From Coffea arabica (Eukaryota > Streptophyta > Magnoliopsida > Gentianales > Rubiaceae), in NCBI RefSeq assembly GCF_036785885.1, contig NC_092317.1:5582501-5646500 (forward strand): a stretch of 64,000 nt of DNA. Direction: 5' to 3'. The notes under the pieces were generated by a model. It saw only the letters and a program-made list of their open reading frames with translations. It was not told the origin of the DNA and searched no databases. Of the stretch, positions 25,101 to 35,301 are shown one piece after another. Each line of letters begins with the position of its first letter. Position 1 is the first letter of the stretch. Both the position numbers and the translations under genes were made by a program.

Positions 25101-26467
25101 ATTTGTTCGATAGCGATTCAAAATTTTGAAAATGTAAAAAATTCAAACAATAATAATGCTTCGTAGCTCCAATACAATTAACATACATGAATAATTAATT
25201 ATAGACTATAATTAACATGTACGACTAACAATAACGAAGCGAAACTTAAATAATAACAGGTTTTATCTATAACTGACAAATCATGAGTGGACCTGTATAA
25301 ATTAAATATAAGTGATTGTTACACGGTATATAAATCATTTAGAACAAATTAATTATACAACGCGCCTGATTTAACCGCTCATTCCTCCTCCCGTAGAATA
25401 ATTGGCTTCCGTCCACAGTGACATAATGTGGCCGGAGATTCAACAAGTTGCCTTGTTCATTAAAAAAAAAAAAGATACTTTGGTAGACATCAACATCTAT
25501 AAGAAGTTTTATACTACTTCAAATAACAAAAAATAAAAAGAGGTTAACGTAATTCTGGCCAAGAAAAGAAAAGCAAAGAAAAAGAGGAGAGGAGTATCTA
25601 CGATTATGATAGTACTAGCAGTAGTGTGTTTCTTTCCTTCGACACACAAAAGCAAAAACCTACCACAGATCTCTCTTTGCTCGTTCCTCCTGTGCATTAG
25701 GTATTACTACCATTTTTTGCAGTTTGCTTGTATTGGACTAAGCCGACTTCTTTCCAGTTTTCACAAATAAAGAAAGATGAATTTTGAAAGCATGCTAGGT
25801 ATATGCAGTAAGTAAGATCTCCCTCCATGCTCCGTAATCTCCAAATGGTCTAAATCAATTACTGCTAAACAAATGGTCTAAATCAAATGTGTCATTATAT
25901 GTAGTTTCTTTTAGACGTGCATAGTACACCCACCGGTTTGTTTTGATGATAATTTAGTTCTCGTTGATTTCTTTAGAACCCAGTGTATGTAGGATAAAAT
26001 AGAAGTAGGTTAAATTAAATGCTATCGTTTAATAAAAAAAGTACTGCTATACAAATGCATAATATAATTCCAAGTGCGTGTATTATTAGTATATATCAGT
26101 CTTTTCTCGAGTCAAGTTGTTGAGAATCTTCTACCTAAGAATTTCATTTAAGCAGCATGCACGTATTAAAAACACACACACACACACACAAATAATTAGC
26201 CACTGATCAAACTCTTACAATGTTCAACTGTGGCTGCCATCTATAATATATTCATTGTCAAACTGGACAAATGTCATTCATTACCCAACATTATCTGATC
26301 ATCTGATCAAAATCTCAAAAACTATATGTATTATCAAATGGGGCCCTTGAGTTGTGAACCAAACATGATGATTAATGTTTGATAGGAGTATTAATAAATT
26401 ACATTTGATGATCAAAATATATATATATATATTGTATGCAAAACGTGGCATGTCCAATTAGAGCAAT
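25101..26467. other. Intergenic, no gene seen
   Basis: AT-rich; a (CA)n run at about 26172-26190. Small open frames only. Confidence 0.45.
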
Positions 26468-26487
26468 AGGAGTTTCGTAGCTTAATC

Positions 26488-27090
26488 TCTTTTCGATGAC
26501 TGAGAAACTCAGACTTTTTCGTTACTAAAGTTGACCTGCGAGAAACCTTCAAAAGCCGGCAACTTTTGAAGGCTCCCGCAGACCTTAATAAACCCAAACC
26601 CCAAACCCCCCCGAACCGATGTGGGATAGAAACCCCACAGGGGTGCCCCGCTGCTAAGAAGTAAAGACCCCCAGACACCCACTGAAATGGAGAGATCACC
26701 TCCCCGAGGTTTCTGTCTTTTTCCGATGACTGAGAAACTCAGACTTTTTCGTTACTAAAGTTGACCTGCGAGAAACCTTCAAAAGCCGGCAACTTTTGAA
26801 GGCTCCCGCAGACCTTAATAAACCCAAACCCCAAACCCCCCCGAACCGATGTGGGATAGAAACCCCACAGGGGTGCCCCGCTGCTAAGAAGTAAAGACCC
26901 CCCAGACACCCACTGAAATGGAGAGATCACCTCCCCGAGGTTTCTGTCTTTTTCCGATGACTGAGAAACTCAGACTTTTTCGTTACTAAAGTTGACCTGC
27001 GAGAAACCTTCAAAAGCCGGCAACTTTTGAAGGCTCCCGCAGACCTTAATAAACCCAAATCCCAAACCCCCCCGAACCGATGTGGGACAC
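26488..27090 (-). mobile_element. Tandem SINE multimer (about 2.6 units) inserted as one unit
   Basis: Three head-to-tail 230/231-bp units (gatgactgagaaactcag at 26495, 26725 and 26956). Together they are flanked by one exact 20-bp target duplication, aggagtttcgtagcttaatc, at 26468-26487 and 27091-27110. On the minus strand the insert starts at gtGTCCCACATCG and ends in an AAAAGA tail. Each unit has RTCCCACATCG (plus positions 26617, 26847, 27078), a 24-nt G/T-rich spacer, TTTATTAA, then a 46-nt hairpin (26536-26581, 26766-26811, 26997-27042). Internal unit junctions contain about 100 nt absent from the 5'-truncated first unit. Units are almost identical. Confidence 0.85.
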
Positions 27091-27110
27091 AGGAGTTTCG
27101 TAGCTTAATC

Positions 27111-27936
27111 AGAGGATAAAAAGGTTGATGGGATTTTTTTTTTTTGAAGGGATGGAAGTGTAACGGGTCATGATGGGTGCCTACAGTCATGATGTGATAT
27201 GATGCCCATCATGACTTGAAACCTTTCTTCTCCCCTAAGCCAAAAGCATCATGCTAGTCAAAGATATCACGTTGGTTCCATTTTAAGACGCCCTGCTTTC
27301 TTCTTCTTTTCTTCTCGATGACCAAAAATGTGAAAGTTAATCCCCATATGCTTGTGAGAATGGCAAATTCCAAACTTAACATCTTATAAGGATCAAAGAC
27401 GCGTGAGACCCTTTCTTTTGCCCACCTCAAGGGCAAATATTTTTTTTTTGGGGAATAATAATTTTATATTCTTCTGTGAACATTTTTTTTACACATTTTT
27501 CCGTCATATATGACGTCTTAAAAGGTGCTAAAATCTTTCTCAAGAACTCTTTCTTTAAGAAGCACAATTCGAACAACCTCTTCTGCTTTAATAACTGGCA
27601 TGATGGGTCTTGTCATAAAAAAAAGAAAAAAAGAAATGCGATTCAAACAACCTCTTTTGCTTCGGCAACTAGTATGGTGGATCTTATTCTTATGGACAGG
27701 ATAGACACTCTTTTAAGTTGGCGTGACAAACCCTAGTTGAATAATTTGCTTTCCAATTCTGCACCGTAACTTAATTGATAGTGTAGTAGCCCTCACTAGC
27801 TGGCAAGATAAATCGATCTGTACCATAATTAACCAAAATCGTTCTCTTTTAATAAGGTGATTTAGCAAATGATTTGTTGCCTCTTGTTTTCTCTAATGAG
27901 CTCTCAATTTCATACCAAATAGTAAAAGTCCTATAA
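27111..27936. other. Intergenic with a small imperfect tandem repeat
   Basis: Bases about 27560-27690 hold two imperfect copies of 'acaacctcttctgctt...tggtggatctt', roughly 85 bp apart. No gene seen. Confidence 0.4.
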
Positions 27937-27948
27937 GGGAAACTGTCG

Positions 27949-28129
27949 CCCCCCGGGGTTAGATCACCCGGTTTGTGGCTGAAAAACCACTCGCAAGGTC
28001 GTGGGATCGAACTTCACCTAACGCCTGGGTGCGGTTGGGGTGGCGCTGTACTCCAGGCGCAGGGGATTAGTCGGGCTGCCTTCGGGTCTTGACCCGGACA
28101 TCCCTGTGTTGACAAAAAAAAAAAAAAAA
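27949..28129 (+). mobile_element. tRNA-derived SINE with exact 12-bp target duplication
   Basis: Bounded by gggaaactgtcg at 27937-27948 and 28130-28141. An A-box-like ttagatcacccgg and a B-box-like gggatcgaactt lie in the 5' half. Near the 3' end is a perfect CGGGTC-TT-GACCCG hairpin followed by 'gtgttgac' and a run of about 17 A. The exact duplication and intact tail suggest a recent insertion. Confidence 0.9.
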
Positions 28130-28460
28130 GGGAAACTGTCGGTCCATTGCACGTGATAAGTTACAAAAAAAATTTCAGAATATATTTTCATTAAAACATG
28201 CCATCTTACTTTGGCGAAATGGGGGAGACTCGACAACACCTTCTCAAATGACGAGTCCGGGATAAGAAAAAAGGAGTTATACACTTGAACAAAGACTAAA
28301 TCCAAATTGAATAAATATGGGACTAACCTGCACAGAATAAATATGGGACTAATTTCCCGTATTAATTTCGATGCTCAAGTCAACAAAGAATTTTCGAAGG
28401 AGAATAAGAAAAGAATAATTGATCATTTCATTTTTTGGGCCTCTTTACCTTGGATGAGTG

Positions 28461-28615
28461 TGTTTGGGTGGTAGATTATTTGGAATAATTTTTTATTCTA
28501 TGAGTGTGTGATAATTTTTTTAAGTACTGTAACACTTTTTGATTTGACATATAAAAAATGATTAAAAAATTTGCTGATGTTTTCATTTGCTTATAGTTGA
28601 CAATCCAATCAAACA
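28461..28615. mobile_element. Family-A MITE
   Basis: The ends tgtttgggtggtagattatt and gacaatccaatcaaaca are diverged inverted repeats around the usual 'tactgtaacactttt' core. Confidence 0.5.
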
Positions 28616-28975
28616 ATATGATATTTATAGGTTCTTATGAGATAAGCATCAGAGAGAGAGAGAGAGAGGTAGGACTTATCTTTTCTATTCATAATAACAT
28701 TCTACCAAACAATTATGGAATTTATTAGGTTACTATGGATAATAAACAAAAGGAATTGGACTTATCTTAGGGATTTACGGAGTTATCCTTCCTTAAATTC
28801 AATGCTTTGTTCAATCCTTGACCTGACAAGTTAGCAGGTCGGACACGTGTCGTGACTTGATTTGCTGCCTCTATAGTTCACAATGAATTTTCTTCCGTGT
28901 AGAAACTAGCATTCAATTTAATTTCTTGGATGTGAGACACTTCAGATACAATTGAAGGATATATTGATGATTAGG

Positions 28976-29119
28976 TTGTGTTTGGATTGCATTTTCCGTC
29001 ATTTTTCATGGAAAAATTACTGTAGCGATTTGATATATGTGAGGAAAAAAGGTGATAGGAAAATGTGATCACGAAAAATAATAATATTTTCTGACAGAAA
29101 CAAGCAATCAAAGCATGGC
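28976..29119. mobile_element. Family-B MITE
   Basis: Starts ttgtgtttggattgcatttt and ends caagcaatcaaagcatggcc. It shares the actgtagcgatttgatatat core with 8004-8151. Confidence 0.65.
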
Positions 29120-29912
29120 CTAGTTTTCTGCAACAAGGATTGGGATTATTAAAGTTCAGGATATTGATGATTATTTTTCTCCAGCAAAGGTAGGGATTAT
29201 TAAAGTTGGATAGAATTTGGCCAATATTACAAAGTACGGGACTAGAACAAAATTAGCCTGGTTCATGAGTTATTTCTTCGTTTTGATAAACAAAAATTGT
29301 ACGACTCAGGGTCAAAAGGCCCTTCAGAAAAGACTTGCAGATACCAAGTATATTACATTTTACTTACTGAGTCCCTTAAAATTATTGAATTTCCAATAGT
29401 AATATTCAAATTTGAGGGTCAAACAAAGTGAAAATCTTTTTTTTTTTATGGAACAATAAAAATAAAGATAAACTCCCAAGTCCCTAATTTTCAAACTTAT
29501 TGTTGTCAACTAAATCAAAGGATTAATTATTGTGGCTGTTAATTACTCCTAAAGAAACTCTAGAAGATTGTGTGTTGAATATATTGGCGGCGAAAATGTT
29601 GAAGAATAATAAGAGCAAACTTTTGATATGCACAGTTTGGTAAAATCTTAAACCGCTTCCAGACAAAAAAAAAATCTTGATTTTATGTCTAATCCAATGT
29701 TTGAATAGTAGATTATTTGAAATAATTACGAAAGCACCTTTTACGATATAAAGTATATCAGATAGAAAAATACATTAAAAAATATATTTGTGATGTAAGT
29801 AAATAATTTTTGACAAATAATTTCAAAAAATAATATTTGCACTCCTTAATTAACCTCTTGCATTCTAATTCACTCACTAAAAATAAAATTGTTTGATTTG
29901 CACCTTATATTG
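29120..29912. other. Intergenic; a decayed family-A MITE near 29700-29850
   Basis: AT-rich with no coding signal. The MITE remnant has 'gtttgaatagtagattatttg' at its left and ordinary decay at its right. Confidence 0.4.
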
Positions 29913-30121
29913 TGTTTGGATTGCAAGTTATTTGTCCAAATATATTTGCTTACATCACTATTACAATTTCCAATATACCTTTTTATCTTGCTTTTTTTTT
30001 TTTTTTTCCGGAAACGATAGATGACTTTTTTATCTTCCCAATTACCTTTTTATCTCACATACATCACATCACAAAAAGTGCTACAGTAAAAATATCTCAA
30101 ATAACTTACAATCCAAACACA
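29913..30121. mobile_element. Family-A MITE with an internal poly-T insertion
   Basis: Inverted ends gtgtttggattgcaagttat and ataacttacaatccaaacac. About 40 bp of poly-T and unrelated DNA interrupts the middle (around 29990-30030). Confidence 0.75.
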
Positions 30122-30144
30122 CTAATTAATAATATTAATGAATA

Positions 30145-30306
30145 TGTTTGGACAGCCAATTATTTGGCCAAATATATTTGCTGACATCACCATTACAATT
30201 TTCAATACACCTTTTTATCTTCCCAATTACTTTTTTATCTCACATATATCACATCACAAAAAGTGCTATAGTAAAAATATTTCAAATAACTTACAATCCA
30301 AACACA
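30145..30306. mobile_element. Family-A MITE, second copy 24 bp downstream
   Basis: Same orientation and close sequence to 29913-30121 without the internal poly-T. The pair may be a local duplication or two insertions into one hotspot. Confidence 0.75.
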
Positions 30307-30904
30307 CTATTAATATTATTTACATACATTAACTCCAGCCTCCAAAGAGTGCCAATTGGGGATGTGTAGCCAAAAGAACAGTAGAGCGGATGTGGTCCTG
30401 AATAGAAATATTTTAGTGACAGTACACATTCCGGATAGAGAGGTACAAACCTACACGAAGCGAGAAAAAGACGTCAGATAAAAAAGGGCAAAAAAAATGG
30501 AGGAGCCGTGTGAAATCTGAACCCAACTATAGCCGGCTTAGCCGAATAGTGTAGAGCAAGAGAAGAAGCCTTAGTCCAAAGTGGAGCCGCACTTTTCTCC
30601 GAAACCAGTGGGCCCGGGGAAGCGGACTTGAAATGCGGAATTCAAATGCAGTTTAAAATGAGGGACATCTAAAATAGAAGGGACAGGAAAAAGAGGGAAA
30701 AGAGAAATAAAATCCAACTAAAGAAAGGAAAAGAAATGAAAAAGGCAAGATGTCCGTGAAACGTGATGGGAGGGGACTTTAAGAATCCGCCAAACACGCG
30801 CCTGTCGACATCTTTCCATTTCTAATCCAACCCAACACACCCCCGCAATTATTAAACAAAATTAACAAATCCGCCCCCAGAAATTTAAACAATCTCTCTC
30901 TTAC

Positions 30905-31671
30905 CCTACTCACTATATAAATCCTCCTCCATTCCCATTTCATCTCCCTCCTCCCATCCATCCATCCATCCACTGGGTACAATTTTCTCTCTCTTGCAAT
31001 TTTCCTGAAATCCTTCCATCTTGACCAAAAGTAAACCCATCCCATCCGCCCCTATTTTTCCTTATCTTTCATCTCAACCAACAGCTCAAACTTTTGGTCT
31101 TCTCTCTCTCTGGAAATCTCTCACCTCTCCACCTTCCATTTCCCCACTATATAAGCCATCTACACTTCATTTTCCCCCTCACTGCAATCTCAAGTGGACA
31201 CACCTTTCTCTCTATCAACCAACAAACCAACAATTAGTCATTAGCCCTTTTGATTTCTTGTTTCCAACCCAACCCCAAACACAGCCCCCTCCCCTTTCCC
31301 TCTCTCTCTCCCAAAACCCCTTTTTTTTTTCAACTAGTAGTAATTTTTATTCATCTCTTTTCCTCTCTCTTGTGACTTGGCTATATGGATTGATTGATTT
31401 TCCTTTCCACATCTCATCCAACTACATCCCACAATTTATTTGTTTGTCTAAGATCCTCTCCCAAAACCCATATCTTTAGGTCTTGTTTGTCTCTACAATC
31501 TTTTTGCATTATATATTGAGGGCTCATTTCTTCTGTCCTCACAGTGTCCAAACTACAAACTCCACCCCACTTTGTCGTCTGTCTTCCATTATTTTTGTTG
31601 GTCCCGCGGTCCTCATTCTGCTCTTAGCCAAACGCGCCTGTAGGAATCTTCTTTCTTTGTGCCGTAGCGAA
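30905..31671 (+). promoter_or_regulatory. CT-rich promoter and long leader
   Basis: Two TATA boxes are visible, ctatataaat near 30913 and ctatataagc near 31148. They are followed by hundreds of bases of C/T-rich sequence (ctctctc runs near 31100, 31290 and 31360), typical of a plant core promoter and 5' leader. If the second TATA is used, the leader is about 490 nt and contains a short upstream frame (ATG-GAT-TGA near 31385). Confidence 0.55.
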
Positions 31672-32400
31672 ATGGAAATGGAAGAGTGCGCAGGCGAGAA
31701 TAAGAGTAGCAAAAAAAGAGCCCGATATGACTCAGGCGAGTTGGAGTCCGACTCACCCGAGTCCAAGCGGGTTCAAGTCGGTACGGATTCAGATCCTAAC
31801 CCACCCGAGTCAGACCGAGTTGACACGGACAAGAAGCCCGACTCGAACGAGCCCAACAATAGTCAGCACGACTCAGAGGATAACTCGACCGAGTCTGACC
31901 GAGCTGACAACGAGTTGGACCCTCCCGGGGTGATGACGTTCCGGGAAGACATTTTGGACATCCTTGATGAACCGGAGATTGCTACGGGGATTCAGGACCT
32001 TGATTCGGTCATCAGAAGCTTCGAGGAAGAGATAATCCAGTCATCACCTTCCCTAGTTCACCCACCGGCCGGCGAGTTCAACTCGGATTCCGGCGATTCT
32101 CGGCCGGACCTGGGGTACCTCCTGGAAGCCTCCGACGATGAGCTGGGCCTTCCTCCCACCGTCTCCGAGTCCCAAGCCCAGAATCAGCCCATAAACATGC
32201 CAGATGGAAATGAGCAAGACGTGGACGGGCTAGGGAACATGGTTGGGTTTGAGCATGAGCTGCCGAATTACGACTCGTTCGAGTTGGGACTCGGTGAGAA
32301 CAATCACGGTGCCAACGGCAACGGAGATTTCGTGACGGTTGATGGGCTGTTCGATTATTCGGACTTTGGCTGGCGGCCCGAGTCCTTGCCTGCTGTGTAA
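31672..32400 (+). CDS. Acidic nuclear-type protein, family unassigned
   Basis: Intronless, 242 residues, starting at the first ATG of the open frame that has coding character (MEMEECAGEN). Upstream in-frame sequence is pyrimidine-rich leader. Visible features are a basic patch KKRAR (14-18), a serine/glutamate-rich segment with SPESKR (28-33), and many Asp, Glu, Ser and Pro residues. The most family-like block is FREDILDILDEPEIATGIQD followed by LDSVIRSFEEEI (about 90-121). The C-terminus ends in acidic/aromatic clusters (FDYSDFGW), a composition seen in transcriptional activation regions. I recall plant proteins of similar layout annotated only as SRP40-like or uncharacterised; I cannot name a function. 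The GC-richer codon use and clear promoter upstream support a real gene. Confidence 0.8.
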   Translation: MEMEECAGENKSSKKRARYDSGELESDSPESKRVQVGTDSDPNPPESDRVDTDKKPDSNEPNNSQHDSEDNSTESDRADNELDPPGVMTFREDILDILDEPEIATGIQDLDSVIRSFEEEIIQSSPSLVHPPAGEFNSDSGDSRPDLGYLLEASDDELGLPPTVSESQAQNQPINMPDGNEQDVDGLGNMVGFEHELPNYDSFELGLGENNHGANGNGDFVTVDGLFDYSDFGWRPESLPAV

Positions 32401-33071
32401 AAGCTTGGAATATTCGGGCCGGGCTAGAGGGAGGATGTTAGTAGGTGTGGATGGTAGCGTAGGGTGTAAATCTGGTAGATGCCCAAACGAAAAAGGAAAC
32501 TAGAACAAAAGGATTTGTCAGAAAATTGATACTGAAATTCAATGGATATGTTATGCATGGAATGTTATGCATGAAAAGCAGAATTTAATTTCTTTTATTA
32601 GTTTATTTTTATTGGAAATTTAAGAAAGGAATACCAAATTGAAATAAATTGCTGGATTGTGTCACAGACCGGGCAGCTTTGATTAGTATCGTTCACAAAA
32701 TCTAGAATTTGTTAGAAGCAAAAATGTCCATGCATTAACTGAAAAAAAAGCCATCTTTTTTTTTTAAAATTTTTGTCTTCTGGCTATCATAATTTGTAAT
32801 TTCACGTCTGTCTGTCCTTTTTGCTTCCATAGAGATATTGGCACAGTTGAAATTCAAAAGATAGAAAGGTTTCGCCATATTTTGGGGGAAACTTCCTTAA
32901 TGGTCCGTCCATTTATGGCAAAAGACAACGGCAAAGCAAAATGACCACCTTACCGTCTTGAGAATCCTAAGCCTCAATAGTTTGGCCCGCATGTGCGGTA
33001 CTTCAGGTGTAGGGTTGCTTCAAATTTGTTGTCATTTATTTTAGGGTGTAATGCAATGGAACCTAACCTAC

Positions 33072-33196
33072 TTACCTTTTGATTTTTTTTTTTTTTTAAG
33101 TGGGAGGCCGTAAAAATGAAGTTTGTATAGGAGGTTACCTTTTGATTTTTTTTTTTTTTAAGTGGGAGGCCGTAAAAATGAAGTTTGGATAGGAGC
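33072..33196 (+). repeat. 63-bp direct tandem duplication
   Basis: Two nearly identical copies start at 33072 and 33135 (ttaccttttga, T run, aagtgggaggccgtaaaaat). They differ by T-run length and a single base near the end. Confidence 0.9.
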
Positions 33197-33338
33197 TTAT
33201 TTAGATGATTTATTTCAAATAATCACTGTAGTATTTTTTATAATATAATTTGATATATGTGAGATAAAAAGGTGGTTGAAATTTATGAAGTAAATTATTA
33301 TTATTTTTTTTTTCAAATCATCTCAATCCAAACACACT
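33194..33338. mobile_element. Family-A MITE
   Basis: The left end gcttatttagatgatttatt and right end caaatcatctcaatccaaac form a diverged inverted repeat. The core is 'cactgtagtattttt...gagataaaaaggtggttg'. Confidence 0.55.
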
Positions 33339-33531
33339 TGATCAACTCTCTCTTCGGCTTAGTTTAATTGTTTGATTACAAAAAAGTTTGAAAAATTATT
33401 GCGGGAGCGTGGTTTATTTTTGAATATCTAATTGTAGTTTTCAAGCTTTTGTAGTAGATTTTTTTCTTTTAAACAGATGAGGATTATGCCTATTAAATCG
33501 AGCTTAATATATTAAAAGACACTTGTGGATT

Positions 33532-33688
33532 TGTTTGGGTTGTAATTTATTTTTTAATTTTTATTTATTTGTATCGTCAACACATTTTTCAATCACCTTT
33601 TTATGTCATATATATCAGAACAAAAAAGTGTATCACAGAATTTTTTTAAAAAAATTATTTCAAATAATCTACTATCTAAACACACTCA
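33532..33688. mobile_element. Family-A MITE
   Basis: Begins tttgtttgggttgtaattta and ends ctactatctaaacacac. The inverted core includes 'acctttttatgtcatatata'. Confidence 0.55.
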
Positions 33689-34537
33689 CTATTGAAATTT
33701 CTATCATCTCATGCCAAGTATGAGGGCAATCAATCGAATAACCTGAGAGAGTTTTTAACAAGTTTGAGTATTTTCCTTTATGCTTTCCCATTTCTTAAAT
33801 CTCACGTCTCTATGGCCTTTTTTTTTTTTTTTTTTAATGCATGGTATTGTGAAACAAGGCGTGATTCATTAGACTACTTGATCTGACATTTTACTGCTCT
33901 CTCCAGTGTGAAAGAAGGAAAAGAAAGAAAACTACAAAGTAGCTGCAGATTGTCTACATGCATCAATCAAGATATTAGCGGGCCTTGGGTCAACATCGGC
34001 TGTGTCATCGATGAGGTCCAGCCCACTAGCTTCCGTCGCTTTCACGGAGAGAGAGACAGTAAAAAAGGGTAAAAAGGCAAATTAGACAAAAAAAAAAAAA
34101 AAAAGGTAATTTGAAATGAGGTGGGTGATCGTTTCCGAAAAAAAAAAAAAAGAAATGAGGTGGGTGAAATAGTAAATTGATTGAGTTTTTTCTGTGAGCT
34201 ATTTTTGCATCTTATTGTGTATGGGAATTAGAAGTGTACCTTGCAATTATCATGTTAAGGCACTTACTTCCTATTCTCATGTTACAATTAGGAGGGTGCT
34301 CTATATTTTTGTCACGCTAGGGCACGTAATTTCTATTGTACTTTTATATTATGGATTAATCTTTTCTACATTATCACTGTATACATTAACGGGTGTAAAT
34401 GCATATCATATCATCTCAATTTAAACTTAAACACCAAACTTTTATATATTTGCGTGTATTTAGACTACCTAATGTATGTATCTAAACTGACTAATATATA
34501 TTGATAATGTATAAAATATTTATTCAGATATAATATG

Positions 34538-34964
34538 TAGAGGTGTAAAAACAGGTGAATCAGACGGGTTTAGGTGGATCGTAACTGGATAATGAATATA
34601 ATTGGATTAATCCATTTATACCAATTTAAATAAATGAATACCGATTTATACCCACCCATTTATAAGTCACTTAAAATTCTACTTTATTTTTTCAATTTTT
34701 TTTTTGCATGTCGTTTGACAAGAAATAACAGTATTTTATTATTATTAGATTAGGAATAAATTCAATTTTATTTGCTTAACACTCTTTAAAAGTTGAGTTA
34801 AAATATATAATTATTTTTAAATGAGTATGAATGGGTAAGTTAAGTCAACCCGCTACTTAACATTTAAATGGGTTTAATTGAAAACTCATTTAAACCCATT
34901 AAAAATAAATGGACAGGTTATTGGTGTACCTATCAATATAATTAGATTGTAATTGACACCTCTA
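34538..34964. mobile_element. hAT MITE with 8-bp target duplication
   Basis: A 427-bp element. Its ends are TAGAGGTGTAAAAACAGG on the left and TAGAGGTGTCAATTACAA (reverse complement) on the right. The flanks ataatatg (34530-34537) and attatatg (34965-34972) match at 7 of 8. The subterminal regions are rich in 'acccattta'. Confidence 0.75.
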
Positions 34965-35054
34965 ATTATATGTTACAATTAGGAGTGCGGTCCAATTTGA
35001 GTAAGACAAACTTGACAAGGTAAAATTTTAGTATAGACTTTGCATGGTCCGAGT

Positions 35055-35301
35055 GGCCTTGCTTGGATTGCTGTTTCCGTAGAAAAATTTCGTCATTTTC
35101 CGTGAACACATTTCCCCATTACCTTTTTTCCTCACATACATCAAATCGCTACAATAATTTTTCCATGAAAAATGACGGAAAATGCAATCCAAACGAGTTT
35201 CCGTGAACACATTTCCCCATTACCTTTTTTCCTCACATACATCAAATCGCTACAATAATTTTTTCATGAAAAATGACGGAAAATGCAATCCAAACGAGAC
35301 C
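35055..35301. mobile_element. Family-B MITE with a tandemly duplicated right half
   Basis: Left end ggccttgcttggattgctgt. The right half (cgtgaacacatttccccatt to caatccaaacgag) is present twice, at 35101 and 35202, a 101-bp period with only one or two differences. Relatives at 8004 and 28976 have a single right half. Confidence 0.8.

Larger units (their letters stand above)
32401..34529. other. 3' UTR then intergenic; repeats
   Basis: The 3' UTR of the preceding gene probably covers the first few hundred bases. Then follow a 63-bp tandem duplication (33072-33196) and two family-A MITEs (33194-33338, 33532-33688). Poly-T and poly-A runs occur near 33815, 34090 and 34140. No gene recognised. 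Confidence 0.45.

Noticed and set aside
27949..28129. Functional tRNA gene
   Set aside because: The A- and B-box-like sequences belong to a SINE with A tail and target duplication, and no cloverleaf can be formed.
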